The notes under the pieces were generated by a model, which saw only the letters and a list, made by a program, of their open reading frames with translations, made no database searches and was not told the DNA's origin. A DNA stretch of 64,000 nucleotides from Jaapia argillacea MUCL 33604 (taxonomy: Eukaryota > Basidiomycota > Agaricomycetes > Jaapiales > Jaapiaceae): the NCBI GenBank assembly GCA_000697665.1, contig KL197709.1:1301791-1365790 (forward strand). The letters run 5' to 3'. The translations under genes and the position numbers were made by a program. Of the stretch, positions 35,401 to 46,484 are shown one piece after another. Position 1 is the stretch's first letter; the number at the start of each line of letters is the position of its first letter.

Positions 35401-35916
35401 GGATTGATAAGGAGGAGGTTAGGTGGGAGAGGACGGCTTTGGCTGTTATCAGGTCTTGGGAGGAGCCCGCTAGGTGGGGCTTGGAGGCGAAGAGCCGGGA
35501 GGTAGCCCGGGCGGAGGCAGCGTCGGGGATTGAACTAGGGGCAGGCGGGGGTTAGGGTTACAGCGTCGAGCATAAAGGAGGGATGAGGAAAGGAGAGCGA
35601 GAATTAGGGTTTGTGAGATGGTTGACAACTGGAAAATATATCGAAACATAGCGTACAGGAAGAGATCCTCAGCTGCCTTTCCATACAAAGGCTTACCGTG
35701 GCCATGGGTATGATCATCGAGGGCCCATGGGTGCTCGACGTCGTTGTGGACGGTTGCTCGATCCCACGACTTGTGGAACGCAACGAGCGTCAATGCCAGC
35801 AGGACACAAGTCCCGATACGTCTCAAAAGGACATGTGGTTTTGGCTGGGCAGGACTAGTGGAAGGCACAGGGAGTGCGCCCTTTTCTGGTGGATATGGTT
35901 GCTTGGGTTCGTCCAT
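32499..35916 (-). CDS. Glutamate carboxypeptidase II-like M28 metallopeptidase, copy 2
   Basis: Paralogue of the gene at 7710-10871, same orientation and domain order. ATG at 35916 ([13 protein letters not shown]); membrane helix about residues 30-47 ([19 protein letters not shown]). PA domain: [36 protein letters not shown]. Peptidase: [10 protein letters not shown], a Glu-containing SWDAEEV segment, [52 protein letters not shown]. The C-terminal domain ends with [20 protein letters not shown] and [20 protein letters not shown], nearly identical to copy 1. Its insert is Lys-rich ([20 protein letters not shown], about 32946-33068) rather than His-rich. All zinc-site motifs I can locate are present, so both copies look functional. 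Divergent from the branching enzyme. Confidence 0.9.
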
Positions 35917-36165
35917 GGTGGTTGGAACATGGGAGCGTGGGTGGCATTGCGGGGTAAATATACAGGAGAACGGAAATAAACTGCGGAACCAAGTGGGACT
36001 GGAATACCCCAACCTTATCTTATCTTATCTCTTTTAGACTTATCGCATCACGTGCGTGTACGTCATGGACGCGTTCAGACTGGATCCATTGGATTGGGGG
36101 CAAAGGTTATTGCCTCCATCTTCATTTTCTTCTTCTTCAACCACCATCATCCCCCAACCTCTGCA
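35917..36165. promoter_or_regulatory. Divergent promoter with GATA cluster and E-box
   Basis: About 250 bp separate the peptidase copy 2 and branching-enzyme start codons. Four TTATC (GATAA on the minus strand) lie at 36015-36019, 36020-36024, 36025-36029 and 36040-36044, and a CACGTG palindrome at 36049-36054. GATA factors in fungi control nitrogen use; this would suit a peptidase. Confidence 0.5.
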
Positions 36166-38768
36166 ATGCCCACCGCACCCCTTGACCCAGCTGTAGTCCT
36201 CAAGGTAGACCCATGGCTTGAGAAAGAAGTCCCTGCCATTTGCCATAGATACGACATCTTTAGGAAATGGAAGGACGACATCGAGGCCAACGAAGGCGGT
36301 TATGATGCTTTTTCAAAGGGTTATCTGAAGATGGGCTTCAATGTCAAGGAGAGTGGGGAGGTTACCTATAGAGAGTGGGCTCCGAATGCCAAAGAGGCGG
36401 TTTTGATTGGCGATTTTAGTAGGCCTTCGCCAAATATATCCGCATTCGAGATGATCTGACTCCCTGGCTAGACGGTTGGAACAGGACCAGTCACCTCATG
36501 AAAAAGGACCACTTTGGCATATGGGAGATTACACTCCCACCGAAGTCACCAGGTGTATGCGCCATACCCCATGATTCCAAGATCAAGGTACGCTCTGCAA
36601 TCTAAGACTCACATTTCCACTCACACTCACTCCTCACTCTAGATCTCCATGATCCTCCCCTCGAATGAACGTATCGAGCGTCTCCCAGCCTGGATAACCC
36701 GAGTTACCCAAGACCTTTCCGTCTCCCCCATCTATGACGCACGTTTCTGGAACCCTCCCGCAGACCAAAAATATCAATTCAAGTACCCCAAACCCCCGAA
36801 GCCAAAGAGCGCCCGCATATATGAAGCTCATGTCGGCATTTCGACCAAGGAGGGGAGGGTTGGTACATATAAAGAGTTTACCAGGGATGTGTTGCCCAGA
36901 ATTCACAAACTTGGGTACAACACTATCCAGTTAATGGCTGTCATGGAGCATGCGTACTATGCTTGTGAGTGATTGATTTTCGTTTCGGTCGATGGAAGTT
37001 GATGTCGATGGTATCGTTGCCTCTCGTCAGCGTTTGGTTATCAAGTAACCAATTTCTTTGCTGCATCTTCACGCTATGGTACCCCAGAAGAACTCAAAGA
37101 GTTGATCGACACCGCCCACTCCCTCTCCCTTACTGTTCTTTTGGATGTCGTCCACTCTCACGCCTGCAAAAACGTCCTCGACGGAATCAACCTCTTTGAC
37201 GGTACCGACCACCTCTACTTCCACGAAGGCGGTAAAGGCAGACACGAATTGTGGGATTCAAGGTTGTTTAATTATGGTAATTGGGAAGTCTTGAGGTTTT
37301 TGATGAGTAATCTGAGGTATTGGATGGAGGAGTACCAGTTTGATGGGTTCAGGTTTGATGGAGTCACCAGTATGATGTATAAACATCATGGGATTGGGAC
37401 GGGTTTCTCGGGAGGGTATCATGAATACTTTGGGGATGGAGTGGATTTGGAGGGGGTTGTATATTTGATGCTTGTACGTCCTCCTGTCTCTTCCACGCCT
37501 CATCGTTGCGATCATGGCTAACTCCACCCTACGCCCAGGCAAACGACGCCATGCATACACTCTACCCATCCATAATCACCATAGCCGAAGACGTCTCCGG
37601 AATGCCCCTCCTCTGTGTCCCCACGTCTCTAGGCGGAGTAGGCTTCGATTACCGACTCCAAATGGCCATTCCCGACTTGTTTATTAAATTGTTGAAACAT
37701 AAAACGGATGATGAGTGGGATCTTGACGAGTTGGTGCATACGTTGGAGAACAGGAGGTATGGAGAGAAGAGCGTCGCGTATGCCGAGAGTCATGATCAAG
37801 CACTCGTGGGGGATAAGACTTTGGCGTTTTGGTTGATGGACAAGGAGATGTGTAAGTGTTTATTGTCATTTCGTGGGGGAGGGACTAGCTTTGAGCGAAT
37901 GCGTTGCTGATCCGTTTGAACAGATACCCATATGTCGGACATGAGTCCGATGACGCCCATTATTGCGAGGGGGCTTGCCTTGCACAAGATGATTCGGTGA
38001 GTCCTTTCTTCGTTCTCCTCGCCACTTTGTGTCTGATTTGTTGATGTATGTAGGCTCCTTGTTCACGCCCTTGGTGGAGAAGCCTGGCTTAACTTTGAGG
38101 GTAACGAATTCGGTCACCCCGAGGTACGTCCTCCCCACCTTATCTGCCCAACCTTCAATGAGCGAACTTGTATGGGTTTACTAGTGGCTCGATTTCCCTC
38201 GAGAAGGCAATGGCAACTCGTTCCATTACGCGAGGAGACAGTGGAACGTCGTGGATGATCCGTTGTTGAGGTACAAGTATCTGAACGAGTTTGACTCTGC
38301 TATGAACCATCTGGAAGAGCAATATGGATGGCTTTCGGCAGCTCCGGTAAGTCCAAGTTCTTCCCCGGAGTCACAATACCCACCTGGTCTCGACACCCCA
38401 TCCAATCATCCGCAGGCCTACGTCTCCCTAAAGAACGCAACTGACAAGACCATCGTGTTCGAGCGTGCTGGATTGGTGTTTGTGTTTAATTTCCACCCTA
38501 CCAAATCGTATACGGATTATAGGATTGGAGTTGATGTGGAGGGGGAGTATAAGATTGTTTTGTGTAGTGATGACAAGAGGTTTGGAGGGTTTGAGAATGT
38601 TGATGTCGAAAAGAGCAGGTTTGGGACTACGCCTATGGCGTGGAATGGGAGGAAGAATTGGATGCATGTGAGTGGATTCCACGTCTTTTATTTTGCAGTT
38701 GAACTGATGATTATTGGATGTAGGTCTATATTCCTTCAAGGGTCTGTCTTGTCCTCGCCAAAGTATGA
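36166..38768 (+). CDS. GLC3: 1,4-alpha-glucan branching enzyme
   Basis: Glycogen branching enzyme (GH13_8), cytosolic, makes alpha-1,6 branches. The ATG at 36166 opens with [18 protein letters not shown] and [20 protein letters not shown]; the first intron restores DFNGWNR of the CBM48 domain. The catalytic barrel follows: [53 protein letters not shown], the nucleophile in [18 protein letters not shown], the acid/base in [14 protein letters not shown] and the third Asp in [15 protein letters not shown]. The C-terminal all-beta domain ends at 38768, and the last intron joins NWMH to [14 protein letters not shown]. About eight introns. All four conserved regions are intact. The symbol follows the yeast name; GBE1 is the animal one. 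Confidence 0.92.
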
Positions 38769-39133
38769 GGGGGTAGCCTGGCCTGTTGTGAATGTGGCGG
38801 TTTCCTTTTCATGTTTTCCAACATTCTCTTTCGCTGTCTCTGTCTCTTTCATCGTTCTCGTCTGTCCTTGCGTTCTTCGCCTATAGAGGCCACTCCAAAC
38901 TGTAGCAATAAATAGAGGAATAACACCAATAGACTTTGCCCGCGGGCGCTTTACGATGCGGAGAAGCCTAGGGATCAACTTCGGCGACTTGGTCTCGTCT
39001 GCGATACGCGTTCGTTGGGTTATTGGTCCCCCCTCGGCGGCTAAACTACGCCAGCGCACTCAATGCACGGCAGATAATCACACAAAACCTCGTTCAAAAC
39101 TCGTCGTTACTGTTTCCCGCAGAATATCCTGCA
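38769..39133. other. intergenic region
   Basis: About 365 bp between the branching-enzyme stop and the next ATG, same strand. An open frame runs into the next gene from about 39023 but has no ATG before 39134, so it is treated as 5' UTR. Confidence 0.4.
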
Positions 39134-41512
39134 ATGGAGACTCTGCGTCCCCTCGCCCTCAAAGCCTTCACAAAAGGACGGCCACTAGTCCAAAACGCCA
39201 TCCTCTCCAACCTCCTCACAACCTCCCTCTCAATAGCCATCTTCGCCTACACCCGTCTCCTCGAACCTCTCTATGGCTCGCTTCCCAACACCCTCTACCT
39301 CCGTACTGTGGTCCTTATGGCCAGTACACTGGCGATTACAGCGCCAAGGATAAAGATGTGGACCGCGTTGTTGGCGAGTGGGTTTTGGCTTTGTGCGTGT
39401 CCGTTAGTTGCGTATTGGGTGGGCGTGTTGAGCGCGAGGAAGTTGGCCGACCCGGTTTGGGCGCCGCTTTTGGTGCATTGCGTTGTGCTTGTGCCGTTGG
39501 TGTATTTGGTGGAGTGTACGAGGATTTTGAAGGATGTGAGGGTGTCCTTGATTATCACCATTGTGCTTTGTGAGCTTATGGATCGTTGTTCTGGGGTATA
39601 GGCACCGTTGAGGCGGTATAACGTTGCTGCGTCGCCGTTCCCGGCTGCCATGGCTTTTGCTGGAAGCTTTGGGTTAGTGAAGAATGCTGGGTGGGTACCA
39701 CGTCTCCTTCGTGTTGACTACTTTCAAGATATCCATATCGTGAGTACCGAATTGCCATAGCTATACAGCCTATTTGCTGATGAGATCTATAGCTACAAGG
39801 TCTCGGCGCAGCCGCCATTGTAGTGTGGGCTCTTTGCGAACCCATCCGCAACCCTGCACCCTTTGAAACCGCAGAAGAACCCAAAGGTGACGCTGAAATC
39901 AAAACTGAACCGGAGGTCAAAGACTCGGGCAAGGGGAAGGGCAATGGCAAGGAGAAGGGCAAGAAGTCGAAGGAAACTACCACAGAATCCAAACCCAAAG
40001 ACACTGAAGACGTCCCTCCTCCCATGAGCAAATACACCCAAGCATCCCGCATCCTTCCCATCCTCCCAATGCTTCTTCCCCTCCTCCGTCCCCCAATCCT
40101 TCCTCACCCTCTCGGTCCCGAACCCTTCACACACCCATTCCACCCAGTCCGCATCCTCTCCTCCGTCCAATCCAACACTGGACTCATCGTCGTGGGAGAG
40201 GCGTTGCCCGTCCAGGGAAGCGGGGTGAGTGAAGTGAGGTACTTGAGAGCTGGTCATTCGATTTTGGGTGGTGTTTGGGTTGGGAGTAAGGTTATTGGTT
40301 TGGATGATGGGGAGGGAGAAGGTGAAGTGGTTAGCGTTGTGGATGAGGAGGGGACACCGCTGGGAGATTCGATTTATAGTGCGTTTGTGTTGCAGGAGGC
40401 TACTAGGTTTGCTGTGCCTAAGCCGGAGAATGCATTGATCATGTCAGTTCCCTCGTCTTTCCGTCTCACTCCCATAAACTGAACCTAGGTGATGATCTCT
40501 CGCAGCGGACTAGGAACTGGCATCGCAGCTTCCTCCTTCATCAAACAAAACATCTCGACAACAGTCGTAGAGATCGACCCAGCAGTATATGAAGCTGCAC
40601 GGAAATACTTTGGGATGCCTGACCCTGGTACTGGGAAAGTGTTTTTGGAGGATGCGAAGGGTTGGGTTACCAAGTACCACCGTTCGCTGGAGTTGGGAGG
40701 TATCCATGGTGAAGAGGAGGGAAAGTTTGATATTGTCGTGCATGATTGTTTTTCGGGTGGGGGTGTACCTTCGGCCTTATTCACGAGAGAGTTTTGGAAG
40801 GATCTGAAGGAGGTTGTTAGACCTGATGGAGTTGTTGCTGTCGTCAGTACCTTTTCGCTTATCTTCCTCCTACCCTATGATTCCTTTCCTCCCTCCCTCG
40901 TTACCCAGAGACTCCTGATTCCACGCATTCGCTAACGATTCGTCTGGTGTATATCATAGAACTTCGCAGGAAAGTTGGGCTCGGAAACGTCGAGAGCTGT
41001 GCTGGTCACGCTGTTGGATACGTTTAGGGAGTGTAGGGCGTTCCACGACTCTTTTGAGGAGTTGAGTGAAGAAACTATGAGGGAGGAGTTCTTGAATATG
41101 GTTCGTACGCGTCTCATCCTCGGGGTTGACATCATCTTATCCTTCCTGCATTCAGGTATTCTTTTGCACACCATCCGCCAAACCTCTAACCTTCCGACCT
41201 GCCACGACATCCGATTATCTGAACTCTCCTTTGAGACAACATGTACTTTCATCCCTCCCTTCACGCGAAGTTGATCTCAGTTATATCATCGGTGATGATT
41301 CTTCATCTGCTTTTGGGACAGATGGTACAAGTGAGTGTGTTGTGACGGAGAAGAACAAGAAGGTGTTATTGGAGAAGGGACAGGAGAACTCGACGTTGGA
41401 GCATTGGAAAGGTGAGTTTAGTTTGAGTTATTCGCTCAGGGAGTTGTGTTACTGATTTGTGTGGACAGTGATGAGACGCGTGCTGCCCGATATGTTTTGG
41501 GAGATTTATTGA
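39134..41512 (+). CDS. Membrane-anchored spermidine synthase-like protein
   Basis: N-terminal half has several hydrophobic helices (LLTTSLSIAIFAYTRLLEPL, LYLRTVVLMASTLAITAP, APLLVHCVVLVPLVYLVECT, then LQGLGAAAIVVWALCEP). A Lys/Gly-rich linker (SGKGKGNGKEKGKKSKE) follows. The C-terminal half is a class I methyltransferase/spermidine-synthase fold: VVGEALPVQ, YLRAGHSILGG, IGLGTGIAASSFIKQ (nucleotide loop), TTVVEIDPAVYEAARKYFGM, FDIVVHDCFSGGGVP. The usual spermidine-synthase active-site Asp-rich motif is not clear, so polyamine synthesis is doubtful; other aminopropyl- or methyl-transfer is possible. Later exons (NFAGKLGSETSRAVLVTLLD, REVDLSYIIGDDSSSAFG, WKVMRRVLPDMFWEIY) end at 41512. Start chosen at METLRPLALK. 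Membrane-bound homologues occur widely in Basidiomycota, as I recall. Confidence 0.72.
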
Positions 41513-41891
41513 ATGGAACATCTAGCAAGAGAGATCTCCGGTATTATATTCGGCCCCCTTCTCGTATCCAACAATACATCTCGCTGCGTTCCTTCTTTCA
41601 TCCTGTTGTTCATTGCCGTCGTATTCAGTGCTTTTGAGATTAGCCCTAACATATGATGATGGCTCGTCTCCAGGGTCATGCTAACCGAACCCTGCCCGAC
41701 CCCTTTCTCTGCGCTCGGCGTGGCTGACAACGTGAGCTCCTCGGGCCTCCGAGTGAATACAGTCATCGGGGATGGTTATCCATGACTGTCGAATATCCAG
41801 TATATAATAGTGGGTCGCGGGGTGAAGGGGAACTGCAGTCTCTTCGATATCACTTCACTTTCTACATCATCAACTGACAGCAAAGCATACA
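41513..41891. promoter_or_regulatory. Promoter of MDR copy A
   Basis: TATATAATA at 41801-41809, about 85 bp before the ATG. Twelve bases upstream of it lies an inverted repeat with perfect 8-base arms ACAGTCAT (41759-41766) and ATGACTGT (41782-41789), enclosing a smaller GGAT/ATCC hairpin. Confidence 0.5.
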
Positions 41892-43576
41892 ATGGCTCCA
41901 GTTACAAACGGCCGTCACCTTTTCAACGAGATTCCCACCGGTACGCCCCGAAACATTCCTTGATCTCGCAATATCCACTAAGGAGGGTTAAATTGGCAGG
42001 GTACCCCGAACCGGGCAAAACAACGGTGAACGATACAAGTCAGACCATTGACCCCGATACTGTGCACTTGAAGCCGGGCTCGTTCTTATTGAAGACTCTG
42101 GTCCTCTCTATTGATCCATATATGAGAAGCAAGATGCGTGACCCGTCGATCGAGAGTTACTCGGTTTGTCACTTTTGTTGTTTTCTTTAAAGATTTAGAT
42201 GGTTTGCCAATGGCAAAAATAGCCTGAATATGTTATTGGTGAACCGTGAGTTTAATTTTGGCTTCGAGTTGACGAACTGTGCTGAGGGCGTCTTTGCTCT
42301 GCAGGTTGCAGAACTTTGGCGTTTCCGTCGTCCTCCGTTCAAAGAATCCAGCTTTCAAGGCCGGTGATCATCTCTACGGCTACCACAGTGCGTTCCCAAC
42401 CTCGACTTGACTCGTGGAGGCCGCGTGTCATCCTGAACCCCGCACCTAGGATTTGAGGAGTATTCCATCAGGGACGATGTTGCGTCGTTCATCGTGTTGA
42501 AGAATGAGGCCAGGCTCCCGTGGACAGTCTATGTCGGTGCAGCGGGCATGTCAGGTAAAGATATTCAACCATTACACCTTTGATCTGAGATCACTGAAAT
42601 GGTGTGAATTTGTAGGTCAGACTGCTTACTTTGCTTGGAAAGAGTACTCCAAGGCCAAAGCGGTGAGCAGTTTAATGGCACCATTTCTGTGGAGCGGTTG
42701 AAACGAACTCTGGCCTATAGGGCGAGATTGCCTTCGTCACGACAGGAGCAGGTACGGTATTAGAGTCTCTGTCCTTTCTCGGTAGTCTGATGCTGACCAC
42801 CGTCATTCAACAGGGCCTGTAGGATTGTATGGTGCCCATTACTAACAAGGGACGAACTGATGATCTCTCGTAGGATGGTCATCCAGCTCGCCAAGTCACA
42901 AGGGCTCACAGTAATTGCATCCGCCGGTTCCGACGAGAAGGTGAAGATAATGAGGGAAGCTGGAGCGGACGTCCCATTTAACTACAAAACGACGAGTATG
43001 AGATATGTCTTGAAGAAGGAAGGTCCCATCCATGTGTGAGCGGAGTAGCTGAATTCTTGGGCCACTGTTGCTCGAACTCTCGAACATGGCGATATTTTGG
43101 CTATCGTTACTGGGACAACGTTGGGGGTGAATCTCTCGAAGCCGCGTTGGATGCTGCCGCCTCTGGAGCTCGATTCATCGTGAGTGGAGCTATTTTAAAT
43201 ATGTGCACTACTGTGACGATTCTTTACCTTTCTTCTAGGAATGTGGCATGGTCTCGGAATATAACACAGAGCCATACCCCATCAAGGTAGGCGCGTACTA
43301 TCGTCGAACATCCCTATCCGATCATAACAAAGGCGGTTATAGAACATCAGCAAGGTTTTCACCAAGTCAATCAAGATGTCCGGATTCTTGGTACTCGAGT
43401 TCATGGACAAATACCTGAGCGAATTCTACGAGGTCATTCCTCCCAAGCTTGCAAGCGGGGAGCTCAAGTATACGGAAGACATCACGCGAGGGTTGGAAAA
43501 TGTTGGCGAAGCGATACTTGCGGTACAGACTGGGAAAAACAAGGGGAAGAGCGTGATTGTGGTAGCAGAAGCTTAG
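41892..43576 (+). CDS. NADPH-dependent MDR oxidoreductase, tandem copy A
   Basis: Zinc-independent medium-chain reductase of the leukotriene-B4-dehydrogenase / alkenal double-bond reductase type, cytosolic, reducing alpha,beta-unsaturated carbonyls. ATG at 41892 (MAPVTNGRHLFNEIPTG), then YPEPGKTTVNDTSQTIDPDT, SFLLKTLVLSIDPYMRSKMR, NFGVSVVLRSKNPAFKAGDH, GAAGMSGQTAYFAWKEYSKA, the cofactor loop of the GAGPVGLMVIQLA type, VIASAGSDEKV, YWDNVGGESLEAALDAAASG and the C-terminal SGFLVLEFMDKYLSEFYEVI. About nine introns, at the same places as in copies B and C. In this copy the ...DEKV segment is followed by MREAGADVPFNYKTT with the usual Asp/Val pair slightly changed (DVPFN). No zinc-binding Cys cluster, as expected. 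First of three tandem paralogues. Confidence 0.87.
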
Positions 43577-44345
43577 TGAGCCGAAATCCTCGGAATAACT
43601 TGGCGCATTCAGTGTATATTATCAACTTGAATATCATGTAATGGATAGTCTTAAGAAACCACTTTGGAAGTTGCGAATGCCTTGCTATCTAACGATCAAA
43701 TTCGAATCCACCGCCGCGACACAAGTATCGGCTCCAAAGAGGACTCCATCGACTCGATAAAAAATAACGTTCATCCTCTGATCAGGCTTGCATAAGAAGT
43801 TCTGGAAACCAGTTGACCGAAGTCCTGAACCAGAGGTGCAGTGAAATATGATATAAGCTGTCTTCGTTGTACACTGAAGTATGATGCTTTTCGACGAGCA
43901 AGTTAATGTCCGACCACGTCCCCTGCTCACCGTACATATCTGATAAGATAACAGAAGTGATCTAAGAGTTACCCACCGAGCGGCAATATTGGCCGGTTTA
44001 TTACCGGTTTCATGAGAAAGAGTGAGGAGAACATGTCATCCATTGTAGAGCAGGGCTATGGCCCTGCGCTATAGCCCAGTGGCTGTAAGGTAATCTTATC
44101 CTAGTGGTCTTATGAGCTGCTGGACCACAGACCACAGGACATAGCCCAGGACTATAGCCCGACATTCTCGCAGATATGAGAGTGACGTTGGAGTCAGCTC
44201 GAGATCTCAGCTCCCGTGGATTAGAAAAGAGATGAGTAAGTGAGTGATTTCGCCATCGTCCACGATGGCTCACGGGTATAAAATAGATGATCAATGGTCT
44301 CCCACATTCAGCTAACTGCATATACAACCCACCTGTGCAACCGAC
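43577..44345. promoter_or_regulatory. Intergenic region and promoter of MDR copy B
   Basis: TATAAAATA at 44277-44285 lies about 61-69 bp before the ATG. Just upstream is a perfect inverted repeat, GCCATCGT-CC-ACGATGGC (44252-44269). Further up, 44051-44160 holds a cluster: hairpin CAGGGC-TATG-GCCCTG (44051-44066), arms GTGGTC/GACCAC (44104-44109, 44123-44128) and repeated ATAGCCC at 44071, 44141 and 44154. Confidence 0.5.
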
Positions 44346-45988
44346 ATGGCACCCGTTCGAAATGGTCGTCATCTCTTCAACGAGATCCCAACTGGTGAGT
44401 CGTACGGCTGGGTTGCGCTCTCGGAATTGCGAAATCGACGATTGGTTTCGAAGGATATCCTGTACCGGGCAAGACCACCGTGTATGATGGGAGCCAAACG
44501 ATCGACCCCGAGACGGTGGCATTGAAACCCGGCTCCTTCTTGTTGAAAACACTCGTCCTCTCTATTGACCCTTACATGAGGGGAAAGATGCGGGACGTGT
44601 CTATCAAGAGTTATTCGGTTTGTTTTCCCTCGCATACAAAGATAAAGTTACTGATGGGCCCCGTGTTTCAGCCGCCGTACGTCGTTGGTGAACCGTGAGT
44701 CGATCCTTGGTTCCAGTGGTGTAAAACTAGACTACAACCGTGACGCCAGATTGGAGAACTTTGGTGTTGGGGTGGTCTTACGGTCGGAAAACCCAGCCGT
44801 CAAACCAGGTGATCACCTGTATGGTTACTATAGTGAGCTCCTTTTTTTGGGTTCGCAGTCGATACGAGCCTGACCTCCCATAGCATTCGAGGAGTACTTG
44901 ATCAGGAATGACCCGGCTCCGTTCCGTGTACTGAAGAACGAACAGAAACTTCCTTGGTCGGTTTATGTCGGTGCCGCAGGCATGCCAGGTAGGCGTACAC
45001 GATGATGTGTCATGGGACCAGCAATTGAAGGGAGGTGGGATTTTGTAGGCCAGACGGCGTACTATGCTTGGAAAGAGTTATCGGATGCAAAGCCGGTGAG
45101 TCCCGGTTTACCCATGAAACTGTTGAATTCACCTTGATGGCATCGTCAAAAGGGAGAGACTGCTTTTGTTACAGCAGGAGCAGGTATGATTCAATAGCCG
45201 TAATGGCCCCCGGGATAATCCTGACCTCAACATTTTCTCAACAACACAGGACCTGTTGGCTTGTGAGTCGCAAATTGTCTGTGGCAGAAGCAATACTTAT
45301 ACGGAGTCGCTAGGATGGTTATCCAGCTTGCCAAGTTGCAGGGGATGAAGGTGATTGCGTCTGCGGGGTCGGACGACAAGGTGAACACGATCAAGGATGC
45401 TGGAGCGGACGTGGCCTTCAACTACAAGACAACTAGCACACGGGAGGTGTTGCAGAAGGAGGGTCCTATCAATGTGTGAGTCTCGGGTCAGATACGCCAC
45501 CTGCCAATGTGGACTAAATCTCGTGTAGATACTGGGACAACGTAGGTGGCGAAACTCTTGAAGCCGCACTGGACGCTGCAGCGACTGGAGCACGATTCAT
45601 TGTGAGTTTAACATCGGGCTCTGAGTGTGATACGGATTACTGACGATGTCATAGGAATGCGGGATGATTTCCTCGTACAATTCCCAACCGTATCCCGTCA
45701 AGGTGAGAGCGAGCGTCTGGGAGTAGGGTTCTCCATGCTGACACTTCATTCCAGAACTTGATGCTTATCGTTGGTAAGGCTATCAAGATGTGCGGCTTCT
45801 TGGTGTTCCAATTCCAGGAGAAGTATATCGAGGAGTTCTACAAAGTGGTTCCCGCCAAGCTTGCGAGCGGCGAGATCAAGTACACTGAAGATATTACACG
45901 GGGATTGGAGAAGGTCGGAGAGGCGATCCTTGCTGTCCAGACGGGGAAGAACAAAGCGAAAAGCGTTATTGTGGTGGCGGAGGAGTGA
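44346..45988 (+). CDS. NADPH-dependent MDR oxidoreductase, tandem copy B
   Basis: Second paralogue, full length and in the same frame order: MAPVRNGRHLFNEIPTG, YPVPGKTTVYDGSQTIDPET, SFLLKTLVLSIDPYMRGKMR, PPYVVGEPLENFGVGVVLRS, VYVGAAGMPGQTAYYAWKEL, ETAFVTAGAGPVGLMVIQLA, VIASAGSDDKVNTIKDAGAD, YWDNVGGETLEAALDAAATG, ECGMISSYNSQPYPVKN and FQEKYIEEFYKVVPAKLASG. The GxGxxG-type loop and the Lys after SAGSD (contact to the NADP phosphate in the family) are present. It is closest in sequence to the family consensus of the three. Intron positions match copies A and C, so duplication took place after the introns were in place. Confidence 0.88.
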
Positions 45989-46484
45989 TTGTAAAGCTAT
46001 CCGGCGAGGAGAGAAGGCACATCTGCATTCCATAGTCTTGATTAGATAGCCGGAGTACTGATTATACAGTCGATATACCGAAGCCCGACGCTTTGTAGTG
46101 ATGTCATAAACTCGGCGATGGATGCCCGACAGACCCAAGCTGTGGCATATCCCCAAGCGCAGGGCCATAACTCTTTGCTCTTTCGTTGGAGGGGTTTGCT
46201 GTGTCGAAGGTCACGACGCGCACTCTGCGGTACCGCAACAACCAAGGCGGGGCGCGACATAATCAATGGAAATTCTGTCATCCACCGCCCGGTCTAATGA
46301 GCGTCCATTCACACTTTGACCGAATGAGTCCGCCGTACCCGAGTTCAGCTGATGAAGCGAGTCCCCCTCCTGCAAGGTCAATTCATAAACACACAAGTCA
46401 GGAGGAGGGAGTATAAAGGAGTTGAACGGGTGCTCAGCCTACCACCTTTCAAAATAACAAATAATACATCCCTTCCTGAAGATC
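45989..46484. promoter_or_regulatory. Intergenic region and promoter of MDR copy C
   Basis: TATAAAG at 46412-46418, about 70 bp before the ATG. Arms CTCCTG (46367-46372) and CAGGAG (46399-46404) form a short inverted repeat directly upstream, ending in a GGAGGAGGGAG purine block next to the TATA box. Confidence 0.45.

Noticed and set aside
44051-44160. A small inverted-repeat transposon (MITE)
   Set aside because: Arms are only 6-8 bases, no target-site duplication and no second copy in the window.
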